This document shows positions 1 to 7,523 of a stretch of DNA of 7,547 bases, one piece after another. Both the position numbers and the translations under genes were made by a program. A model generated the notes under the pieces. The model did not search any database, was not told the DNA's origin, and saw only the letters and a list, made by a program, of their open reading frames with translations. Numbering within the stretch: position 1 is the first letter of the stretch; each line of letters starts with the position of its first letter. This DNA comes from Lentimicrobiaceae bacterium (GTDB lineage: Bacteria; Bacteroidota; Bacteroidia; Bacteroidales; JAGONC01): contig JAUXII010000032.1 in assembly GCA_030621075.1 (NCBI GenBank), forward strand, positions 1 through 7,547. The letters are read 5' to 3'.

Positions 1-57
1 TTTGTAAAATTCATTGATGCTCTCCTTAACTTCTTGCTGTAAATGATCTTTTTCCAT
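1..57 (-). CDS. 5' end of an unidentified leftward gene (partial)
   Basis: On the reverse strand an ATG at 57-55 opens a frame that runs without a stop to the window edge and gives MEKDHLQQEVKESINEFYK. The 19 residues are charged and look helical, as expected of the start of a soluble protein, and there is no signal peptide. The gene is divergent from ileS. Its leader is A/T-rich with no clear Shine-Dalgarno sequence, which is normal in this phylum. I do not recognise the family from so few residues. The call rests only on an open 57-base frame with a good ATG next to a long intergenic gap, so it could be chance. Confidence 0.45.
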   Translation of the reverse strand, partial: MEKDHLQQEVKESINEFYK

Positions 58-200
58 TGTTGATGATTTTCAAATTTTCAAACTACTCCCTGCTATACTG
101 TTAATTCGAAAATCCCTAATTCGTTACCCTCCATCAGTAATTTATTTTGAATATTGTACCCGAACAACTCCCCTTAACCCTAAACCACAAACATTGAACC

Positions 201-357
201 TTGAGTCTGCTCAGATAAATCAAAAAGTAAAAAATGCCACTAAGACACTAAGACCCCAAGATTCACAAAGGAACAAATGTTTAAAATTTAAAGCTTAGTG
301 GATCTTGGTGCCTTTGAGACTTTGTGGCAAAAAATTAATTTTTCGGAGTAGACTCAA
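201..357. repeat. Nested imperfect inverted repeat, possible palindromic mobile element
   Basis: Two pairs of arms share one centre. The inner arms, 235-271 and 293-329 (37 bases each), match at about 28 of 37 positions when one is reverse-complemented, around a 21-base A/T-rich loop. The outer arms, TTGAGTCTGCTCAGA at 201-215 and the complement of TTGAGTCTACTCCGA at 343-357, match at 13 of 15. Within the left inner arm an 8-9 base unit recurs (CACTAAGA, CACTAAGA, CCCCAAGA, then TTCACAAAG). Similar CCACTAAGACAC/CTTTGTGGC palindromes are, from memory, scattered between genes in environmental Bacteroidota, so a REP-like or MITE-like element is likely. It encodes nothing, and no target-site duplication is evident at its ends. 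It lies upstream of both flanking genes, so a terminator role for them is unlikely. Confidence 0.75.
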
Positions 358-369
358 TCTTTAAAAACC

Positions 370-400
370 TGTGATATATCAATAAAATTATATAAATTTG
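370..400 (+). promoter_or_regulatory. Promoter for the ileS operon
   Basis: A perfect Bacteroidota -7 element, TAAATTTG (TAnnTTTG), lies at 393-400. TGTG at 370-373 matches three of four bases of the TTTG -33 element and is separated from it by 19 bases, the usual spacing. Transcription would start a few bases after 400 and leave a leader of roughly 30 bases before the ileS ATG. No operator or riboswitch-like structure fits in so short a leader. Confidence 0.65.
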
Positions 401-435
401 CACCCCTTTTGAACAAAATATATAAAGGCTATTGA

Positions 436-3400
436 ATGGGACGCGCATACAAAGAATATAAACAATTGGACTTGCCTATAATAGGAAGTACTATCCGGAA
501 ATACTGGGCAGAACATACTGTTTTTGAAAAAAGCCTGTCAACGCGTAAAGACCATAAACCCTTTGTTTTTTATGAAGGCCCGCCATCTGCCAATGGCGTT
601 CCAGGTATTCATCATGTTATGGCCCGGACGATTAAAGATATCTTTTGCCGCTATAAAACATCAAAAGGATATTTCGTAAGGCGTAAAGCAGGCTGGGATA
701 CACATGGACTGCCCATTGAGATCGCCGTTGAAAAAACACTCGGTATCACCAAAGAAAATATTGGAAAAACCATATCCGTTGAAGATTATAACAACGCCTG
801 CCGTAATGAGGTTATGAAATATAAGGATATGTGGGATGACCTGACACTGAAAATTGGTTATTGGGTTGATCTCGAGCATCCATATATTACTTTTGATAAT
901 AAATATATCGAGAGTGTCTGGTATCTGCTGGCTGAACTCCATAAGAAAGGATTATTATACAAAGGGTACTCTATTCAACCTTTTTCACCTGCAGCAGGAA
1001 CAGGGATCAGTAACCACGAGCTTAATCAGCCGGGTTCGTACCGTGATGTGAAAGACATTACCGTAACTGCCCAATTTAAAGTTATCCGTAATGAAAAATC
1101 AGAATCCCTTTACCGGAATGCTCACGGTGAAGTTTTCTTTCTTGCATGGACAACAACCGCCTGGACATTGCCTTCAAATACTGCCCTGGCCATAGGCCCT
1201 GACATTACTTATGTTTTAGTAAACACATTTAATCCTTATACAAATATCCCTGTTTCCCTGATTCTTGGGAAGGATCTGCTTCATAAATTTTTCCCTGAGA
1301 AAAACGCAGACCTTAACCTTGAAGATTACGAACCCGGACAAAAAAATATCCCCTATAAAGTCATCCGGGAATTTAAAGGAAAAAATATTGAAGGCATTCG
1401 TTACAGTCAATTACTACCCTTTGCCCAGCCAAAAGATGGAGATGCTTTCAAAGTAGTTACCGGCGATTTTATTACCACCGATGAAGGTACGGGAATAGTA
1501 CATATTGCTCCAAGCTTTGGGGCTGACGACTTTAAAGTTGCCAAAGAAAATGGACTCGGCTCCCTTACGTTAGTTAATAAACAAGGGAAATTTACCGATG
1601 AAATGGGGGAGTTTGCCGGCCGGTTTGTGAAAAATGAATATTACCGGGATAACGACCCGTTAAAAAATGCCGATAGTGTTGATCTCGATATCATCGTTAA
1701 GTTAAAAAAAGAGAATAAAGCTTTCAAAACAGAAAAATACGTTCACTCTTATCCACACTGCTGGAGGACTGACAAACCCATTTTGTATTACCCGCTCGAC
1801 TCGTGGTTTATTAAATCTACTGCCTTTAAAAACGAAATGATCAGGTTGAATAACACCATTAACTGGAAGCCGGCAGCTACCGGTATAGGGCGTTTCGGAA
1901 ACTGGCTTGATAACCTTGTTGACTGGAACCTGTCACGATCGCGATTCTGGGGTACCCCTTTACCGATCTGGGTTACTAATGACAGAAAAGAAATTAAATG
2001 CATCGGATCGGTTAAGGAATTAAAAGAAGAGGTGAGCAAGGCAATTGAAACCGGATTTATGGATTCCAGCCCATTTGAATCTTTTGTGCCTGGCAATATG
2101 TCCAAAGAAAATTACAACTCATTTGACCTTCACCGTCCTTATGTTGATAATATTGTACTGGTGTCTCCAACCGGGCAGAAAATGTTTAGGGAACCCGACC
2201 TGATCGATGTTTGGTTTGATTCCGGGGCAATGCCGTATGCTCAGATTCATTATCCTTTCGATAAATCAGTTGCACCTGAAGATTACTTCCCTGCCGATTT
2301 TATTGCTGAGGGAGTTGACCAGACCAGAGGCTGGTTTTTCACCTTACATGCCATTTCGGTGATGCTTTTCGATTCAGTATCATACAAAACTTGCGTCTCC
2401 AATGGATTGGTGCTGGATAAGAATGGCAATAAAATGTCAAAGCGTCTCGGCAATACTGTCAACCCGATTGAAACTGTTGATAAATACGGGCCTGATGCGT
2501 TACGCTGGTATATGATCACCAATGCTCAACCATGGGATAACCTGAAATTTGATATAGCCGGTGTTGTGGAGGTACAAAGAAAATTTTTGGGTACATTGTT
2601 TAATACCTATTCATTCTTTGCCCTTTATGCCAATATTGACGGATTTAATTTTTCTGAGGAAGAAATACCTGTTCAGGAACGACCGGAAATCGACCGATGG
2701 ATCATATCTGAACTAAACACCCTGGTTAAGGAAGTTGATGCCTGTTTTAATGATTATGAACCAACAAAAGCTGGAAGAGCTATACAGAAATTTGTTATTG
2801 ATTATCTAAGTAACTGGTATGTAAGGCTAAGTAGAAGACGGTTTTGGAAAGGTGATTTCTCCGATGATAAAATCGCTGCATATCAAACACTTTATACATG
2901 CCTGGTCACTGTAGCCAAGTTGGCTTCTCCTATTGCTCCTTTCTTCATGGAAAACCTTTTCCTCGACCTTAATAACGTCACCGGAAAAGAAAAGGCTGAA
3001 TCTATTCATCTTACTGATTTCCCGGTTGTAAATACCGACAACATCAACAAAATTCTTGAAGAAAGAATGGAACTTGCTCAAACTCTTACTTCTATGATCC
3101 TGTCGCTACGAAAAAAGACCAACTTAAGGGTTCGTCAGCCTTTAAATAAAATAATGATCCCTGTTACGGATGATCATTTCCAAAAACAGCTGGATTCAGT
3201 GAAAAGTCTACTCATGTCGGAGGTTAATGTTAAAAAAATCGATTTCCTTTCCGATACATCTGATATCCTTATCAAAAAAATAAAGCCTAATTTTAAATCA
3301 TTAGGGCCAAGGTATGGTAAACTGATGAAGCAAATTGCCACTGCTCTTGCACAATTTGATCAGAAAGATATCGTTATGCTGGAAAAAGAAGGCAAGTATC

Positions 3401-3804
3401 TACTGGATATTGACGGCGCTGAAGTTGAGTTACGCCCTGAAGATGTTGAAATCATTACCGAAGATATTCCGGGTTGGGCAGTGTCGAACCTCGGGAATCT
3501 GACAATTGCGTTGGATATTACAGTTACACCTCAACTTAAAGAAGAAGGCCTTGCCCGGGAGCTTGTCAACAGGATCCAAAACCTTCGAAAAGATAAAAAT
3601 TTTGAAGTCACGGATAAAATATTACTAAAGATTGAGAAAAACAGCGAAATTGATGCAGTTATTAATAATAATTATTCATATATTTGTTCGGAAACACTGG
3701 CCGAATCATTAGACCTTTGTAACAAAATCGAATCTGATAATAAACAACTCGTAAAATTAACAGACAACATCCAAACATTCGTTTCTGTTGAGAAAGTCAG
3801 TTGA
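436..3804 (+). CDS. ileS: Isoleucyl-tRNA synthetase, eukaryote-like type (IleRS2)
   Basis: This cytoplasmic class I synthetase charges tRNA-Ile with isoleucine using ATP. It has 1122 residues, against about 940 in E. coli. In order it shows PPSANGVPGIHH (49-60) with the class I signature in the swapped form GIHH, then GWDTHGLP (86-93). The CP1 editing domain, which removes mischarged valine, carries WTTTAWTLPSNTA (238-250) and HIAPSFGADDF (356-366). The catalytic domain resumes with VWFDSGAMP (592-600), RGWFFTLH (631-638) and KMSKR (666-670). A helical anticodon-binding domain covers roughly 740-900, and a long C-terminal region without the E. coli-type zinc cysteine cluster follows. The ATG start is supported by the leader and by YKEY near the N terminus. 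The gene heads a probable operon with the TraR/DksA gene, 43 bases downstream, and lspA. GIHH marks the mupirocin-insensitive IleRS2 branch. Confidence 0.98.
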   Translation: MGRAYKEYKQLDLPIIGSTIRKYWAEHTVFEKSLSTRKDHKPFVFYEGPPSANGVPGIHHVMARTIKDIFCRYKTSKGYFVRRKAGWDTHGLPIEIAVEKTLGITKENIGKTISVEDYNNACRNEVMKYKDMWDDLTLKIGYWVDLEHPYITFDNKYIESVWYLLAELHKKGLLYKGYSIQPFSPAAGTGISNHELNQPGSYRDVKDITVTAQFKVIRNEKSESLYRNAHGEVFFLAWTTTAWTLPSNTALAIGPDITYVLVNTFNPYTNIPVSLILGKDLLHKFFPEKNADLNLEDYEPGQKNIPYKVIREFKGKNIEGIRYSQLLPFAQPKDGDAFKVVTGDFITTDEGTGIVHIAPSFGADDFKVAKENGLGSLTLVNKQGKFTDEMGEFAGRFVKNEYYRDNDPLKNADSVDLDIIVKLKKENKAFKTEKYVHSYPHCWRTDKPILYYPLDSWFIKSTAFKNEMIRLNNTINWKPAATGIGRFGNWLDNLVDWNLSRSRFWGTPLPIWVTNDRKEIKCIGSVKELKEEVSKAIETGFMDSSPFESFVPGNMSKENYNSFDLHRPYVDNIVLVSPTGQKMFREPDLIDVWFDSGAMPYAQIHYPFDKSVAPEDYFPADFIAEGVDQTRGWFFTLHAISVMLFDSVSYKTCVSNGLVLDKNGNKMSKRLGNTVNPIETVDKYGPDALRWYMITNAQPWDNLKFDIAGVVEVQRKFLGTLFNTYSFFALYANIDGFNFSEEEIPVQERPEIDRWIISELNTLVKEVDACFNDYEPTKAGRAIQKFVIDYLSNWYVRLSRRRFWKGDFSDDKIAAYQTLYTCLVTVAKLASPIAPFFMENLFLDLNNVTGKEKAESIHLTDFPVVNTDNINKILEERMELAQTLTSMILSLRKKTNLRVRQPLNKIMIPVTDDHFQKQLDSVKSLLMSEVNVKKIDFLSDTSDILIKKIKPNFKSLGPRYGKLMKQIATALAQFDQKDIVMLEKEGKYLLDIDGAEVELRPEDVEIITEDIPGWAVSNLGNLTIALDITVTPQLKEEGLARELVNRIQNLRKDKNFEVTDKILLKIEKNSEIDAVINNNYSYICSETLAESLDLCNKIESDNKQLVKLTDNIQTFVSVEKVS

Positions 3805-3847
3805 TATCAATAATTCGATGGTTGATAATTTTAAAAACCTGAGAACT

Positions 3848-4249
3848 ATGAAAAAAAAAGATGTAACAAAAACCAGATACTCCGATGAAGAACTGGAAGA
3901 GTTCAGGGTAATAATTATGGAGAAACTTGGAAAAGCCCGTAATGACCTGAAAATGCTTACTGAAGCATATACCAACAGCGATGAACACGGAACTAACGAC
4001 ACTTCGCCTACGTTTAAGGTTCTCGAAGAGGGCTGTAGTGTCCTTTCTAAAGAAGAAAACAGCCGGCTTGCATCACGGCAACAAAAATTTATTAATTCAC
4101 TTGAGAATGCACTTATCCGGATTGAAAATAAAACGTATGGTATTTGCAGGACTACAGGTAAGCTAATCTCCAAAGAACGCCTCAGAAGCGTTCCACATGC
4201 TACGCTTAGCATTGATGCCAAGCTGAATCAGCATACACTCAGGCCTTAA
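3848..4249 (+). CDS. TraR/DksA-family protein with degenerate zinc finger
   Basis: This 133-residue protein resembles the DksA/TraR regulators, which bind in the RNA polymerase secondary channel. Residues about 11-45 and 64-95 would form the two coiled-coil helices, joined by a tip containing NDTSPTFKVLEEG (50-62). The C-terminal segment is the family's finger (YGICRTTGKLI, then ERLRSVPHATLSID), but only the first of four zinc cysteines remains (C100); the other positions are T103, S121 and A124. Zinc binding in the usual mode is therefore unlikely, although the fold signature (TGKLI, P116) is kept. This form is common in Bacteroidota beside ileS and lspA. ATG 3848 is preferred because MKKKDVTKTRYSDEEL is the family's usual start; the frame is open to a TTG at 3788, which overlaps ileS. 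Effects on transcription, and any ppGpp link, are inferred from the family only. Confidence 0.9.
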   Translation: MKKKDVTKTRYSDEELEEFRVIIMEKLGKARNDLKMLTEAYTNSDEHGTNDTSPTFKVLEEGCSVLSKEENSRLASRQQKFINSLENALIRIENKTYGICRTTGKLISKERLRSVPHATLSIDAKLNQHTLRP

Positions 4250-4287
4250 TCCGCATTTATGCAATTTAACGTTATCAATTTTTCATC

Positions 4288-4923
4288 TTGAAAAAACCAT
4301 TATTCATTATTACACTGGTACTACTGCTGGACCAGATATTAAAATTTTGGATCAAAACCCATATGTATATTGGTCAGGAGATACATATTTGGGGAAACTG
4401 GTTTATCATTCACTTTACTGAAAATAATGGCATGGCCTTTGGAATGGAACTTGTCGGCCCCTCAGGTAAATTATTCCTGAGCATTCTTCGAATTGTAGCC
4501 ATCATCCTGATTGGAATATATCTTTACAGATTAACCTCCAAAAAAGCACACCCCGGGCTTATCATTAGCATCTCCCTGATTTTTGCAGGAGCTATGGGAA
4601 ATATTATCGATAGTGCATTCTACGGAATGATTTTCAATGGGAGCAATTATTTCCATACTGCCACTTTTTTGCCTCCCGGTGGAGGATATAGCAGCTTCCT
4701 TCATGGGAAAGTAGTTGATATGCTATATTTCCCAATCATCAATGGGTATTATCCTGAATGGGTGCCATTTTGGGGAGGAGAGGGCTTTGTTTTTTTCCGT
4801 CCCGTCTTTAATATTGCCGATTCAGCTATTACTATTGGAGTCTCTATGCTTATCCTGTTCCAAAAACGTTTTTTTAAGCCCAAAACACACAAAGTAAGTG
4901 ATGTTGCTGACATGGAGGCGTAA
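4288..4923 (+). CDS. lspA: Lipoprotein signal peptidase (signal peptidase II)
   Basis: LspA is an inner-membrane aspartyl protease that removes signal peptides from prolipoproteins after lipidation. The 211-residue product shows four membrane helices (about 4-22, 64-80, 89-107 and 172-192). Conserved motifs are DQ (15-16), FTENNGMAFG (43-52), AGAMGNIID (100-108), HGKVVDMLYFP (139-149) and FNIADSAI (174-181). D108 and D178 are the expected catalytic pair. It is longer than E. coli LspA (164 residues), mainly because of a Gly/aromatic-rich periplasmic insert at about 112-165, usual in Bacteroidota. The start is a TTG at 4288: an in-frame stop lies just upstream (TAA 4267-4269), no ATG lies between, and the first in-frame ATG (residue 26) would delete the first helix. 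It begins 38 bases after the TraR/DksA gene and probably shares the ileS transcript. Confidence 0.96.
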   Translation: MKKPLFIITLVLLLDQILKFWIKTHMYIGQEIHIWGNWFIIHFTENNGMAFGMELVGPSGKLFLSILRIVAIILIGIYLYRLTSKKAHPGLIISISLIFAGAMGNIIDSAFYGMIFNGSNYFHTATFLPPGGGYSSFLHGKVVDMLYFPIINGYYPEWVPFWGGEGFVFFRPVFNIADSAITIGVSMLILFQKRFFKPKTHKVSDVADMEA

Positions 4924-4939
4924 AAATGTTTACCAATCA

Positions 4940-4970
4940 TATGTAAAAAATAATATTGTTATTACCTTTG
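4940..4970 (+). promoter_or_regulatory. Promoter for atpDC
   Basis: TACCTTTG at 4963-4970 matches the Bacteroidota -7 element TAnnTTTG exactly. TATG at 4940-4943 matches three of four bases of the TTTG -33 element with 19 bases between them. Initiation shortly after 4970 gives a leader of about 80 bases before atpD. Together with the 131-base gap after lspA this separates the atp genes from the ileS-lspA operon, although I see no strong intrinsic terminator between them. Confidence 0.65.
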
Positions 4971-5039
4971 CGCAAACTTTTAATATCCTAACCAGATTAA
5001 GCTGGAAGTTTCAATAAACAAGCACCCACTGACAAATAA

Positions 5040-6566
<1,527 letters not shown>

Positions 6567-6592
6567 TTGATAATCCTGTTATTCTCAAAAAG

Positions 6593-6829
6593 ATGAACAT
6601 CGAGATCGTTACTCCGGAAAAAATAATATTCACCGGTGAGGTGGACCTCGTTCAATTCCCCGGGATTGACGGATTATTTGAAATTCTCAACAACCACGCC
6701 CCTCTTATCGCTGTCTTAGGCAAAGGCAAAATCAAAATTGAGGATAAAGACAAAAACATCCTGTTCTTCAACATTAACGGAGGAGTTGTTGAAGTGCTGA
6801 AGAATAAGGTGTTGGTGTTGGCTGAATAA
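6593..6829 (+). CDS. atpC: F-type ATP synthase subunit epsilon, N-terminal domain only
   Basis: Epsilon sits on the F1 central stalk with gamma and couples the head to the c-ring. The 78 residues correspond to the N-terminal beta-sandwich, with the conserved PGIDGLFEIL (23-32), NHAPLI (34-39) and NGGVVEV (62-68). E. coli epsilon has about 139 residues, and its C-terminal two-helix domain, which can insert into F1 and inhibit ATP hydrolysis, is absent here. The stop is a clean TAA with no coding remnant of that domain downstream. Short epsilon subunits are known in Bacteroidota and Chlorobi, so this is probably the natural form and not a truncation. It is co-transcribed with atpD. The gene is not followed by other atp genes. 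Confidence 0.95.
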   Translation: MNIEIVTPEKIIFTGEVDLVQFPGIDGLFEILNNHAPLIAVLGKGKIKIEDKDKNILFFNINGGVVEVLKNKVLVLAE

Positions 6830-6844
6830 ATAGATATTGTTATT

Positions 6845-6878
6845 CGCATCCGCTTAGGCGGACTTCGCTACGCTCAGC
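6845..6878. repeat. Short hairpin with repeat-like flank after atpC
   Basis: TCCGC TTAG GCGGA (6849-6862) forms a five-base-pair stem with a four-base loop. CTTCGCTACGCTCAGC (6863-6878) follows directly. The sequence is markedly richer in G+C than its surroundings, and CTTCGCTACGCTCAG-type strings recur between genes in many Bacteroidota, so this may be one copy or a fragment of a dispersed intergenic repeat. It starts 15 bases after the atpC stop and could help end or protect the atpDC transcript, but the T-run of a classic terminator is missing. Confidence 0.4.
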
Positions 6879-7022
6879 TTTAACCCACTCCTATTGTTAA
6901 TAACATTCCAACCATTTTTAAAAAGTTTCTTCATTTTCAGGTGGTACGTTTTGGTACTTTATGGATTAACCATTGAACTTTCATTTCTTATTCAAATAGT
7001 ATTAATTAAAAAAAATTAGTTT

Positions 7023-7208
7023 ATGGAGAAGAAAGTTGAACGTAAAAAGCTGGTTCTCAGGAAGGAGACGATTGCGAATTTGAGTGATTTACAACTCACA
7101 CGGATTATTGGTGGTGATGCGGTAACAACGACTTGTCAGAGTGCTGCAGGGTGCGGGGATGAGGAGGATTTGGGAGATACCATGTCGAGGCAATGTGCGA
7201 ATGGGTAA
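7023..7208 (+). CDS. Ribosomal peptide natural-product precursor (class I lanthipeptide-like, GG leader)
   Basis: The 61-residue product has the two-part form of a modified-peptide precursor. The leader (1-31) is basic and contains KKLVLRKETIANLSDLQL, ending in LSDLQLTRIIGG. That matches both the double-glycine consensus LSxxxLxxIxGG, cut by C39 peptidase transporters, and the Bacteroidota KKLxLxKETIANL leader of pinensin-like class I lanthipeptides and of the GG-Bacteroidales radical-SAM peptide family. The core (32-61) is acidic and holds T35-T37, C38, S40, C44, T53, S55 and C58, which could supply dehydrated residues and thioether rings. Whether the enzymes are LanB/LanC or radical SAM cannot be told here because none is in the window. 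The ATG follows an A-rich leader (AATTAAAAAAAATTAG). No clear TAnnTTTG promoter was seen; TACGTTTT at 6945-6952 is the nearest. Expression and product are unproven. Confidence 0.82.
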   Translation: MEKKVERKKLVLRKETIANLSDLQLTRIIGGDAVTTTCQSAAGCGDEEDLGDTMSRQCANG

Positions 7209-7523
7209 GAAACAGTATGTTGGATCAGGCATTATGAAGTTTTACTTACAATTTGTAATGCCTGCGGATCGAAATCCGGTATACATTGCCGATGCCTTTA
7301 AATAGGGCCAGCTTACTATACAGATTCTTTACCAAATTAACAACAGTCCATCATAATGCCCATAGAAATGATACTGCTTCGTCCAACTTGTTTTACATCA
7401 AATAGATCTCCTTATTAAATTAAATACTTATTAAATTTGTAACGCACGACACTTTTACTTACATTTGTGTGGATCAACTTGATATAAAACACTATTTCGT
7501 TATGCGTAATTAATATAAAGAAT
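7209..7523. other. Intergenic region after the peptide precursor
   Basis: I see no convincing gene in these 315 bases. The precursor's frame stays open after its TAA for 30 more codons, to TAA 7299-7301, and is rich in cysteine. An overlapping ATG frame of 23 codons (7234-7305, MKFYLQFVMPADRNPVYIAD...) has no recognisable family. A small hairpin, CGGAT CGAA ATCCG, lies at 7265-7278, and TTACAA T TTGTAA at 7246-7258 is palindromic. No T-tailed terminator is evident. Positions 7306-7435 are A/T-rich and featureless to my reading. The promoter for the next gene begins at 7436. Confidence 0.5.
7436..7467 (+). promoter_or_regulatory. Promoter for the gene starting at 7524
   Basis: TTTG at 7436-7439 and TACATTTG at 7460-7467, separated by 20 bases, both match the Bacteroidota promoter consensus exactly; this is the best promoter match in the window. 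Initiation just after 7467 would leave a leader of about 50 bases before ATG 7524. A second -7-like string, TAAATTTG at 7432-7439, overlaps the -33 element but lacks an upstream partner. Confidence 0.7.

Larger units (their letters stand above)
58..435. other. Divergent intergenic region
   Basis: This 378-base gap separates the leftward partial gene from ileS. I see no convincing coding frame in it. It holds a nested palindromic element (201-357) and the ileS promoter (370-400), both listed separately. Positions 61-200 are A/T-rich with C-rich patches and a short near-repeat (AATTCG followed by CCCT or CCCTCC around 103-133). No TAnnTTTG match was found for the leftward gene; the nearest candidate, TAGTTTG read on the reverse strand near position 80, has a spacer one base short. 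Confidence 0.6.

Noticed and set aside
200..360. CRISPR array, suggested by the repeated CACTAAGA units
   Set aside because: The units are 8-9 bases and contiguous inside an inverted repeat, with no regular spacers and no cas genes.
1788..2105. Reverse-strand frame of 105 codons inside ileS
   Set aside because: The ileS frame here contains conserved catalytic and editing-domain sequence; the antisense frame has no recognisable features.
3788..3847. In-frame N-terminal extension of the TraR/DksA protein from TTG 3788 (or ATG 3818)
   Set aside because: It overlaps the end of ileS, the added residues do not resemble the family, and the usual MKKKDVTKTRYSDEEL start is at ATG 3848.
3757..4221. 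154-codon reverse-strand frame across the TraR/DksA gene
   Set aside because: It is antisense to a clearly recognised gene, is Ser/Leu-rich as shadow frames are, and matches no family.
7265..7278. Intrinsic terminator for the precursor gene (CGGAT CGAA ATCCG)
   Set aside because: The stem is only five base pairs and is not followed by a T-run.
7234..7305. 23-codon ATG frame (MKFYLQFVMPADRNP...) after the precursor
   Set aside because: It is short, has no Shine-Dalgarno sequence or family resemblance, and overlaps another open frame; kept only as a note in the intergenic entry.
7246..7368. Reverse-strand open stretch of about 34 codons ending near 7246
   Set aside because: It has no ATG start and no recognisable family; probably chance.
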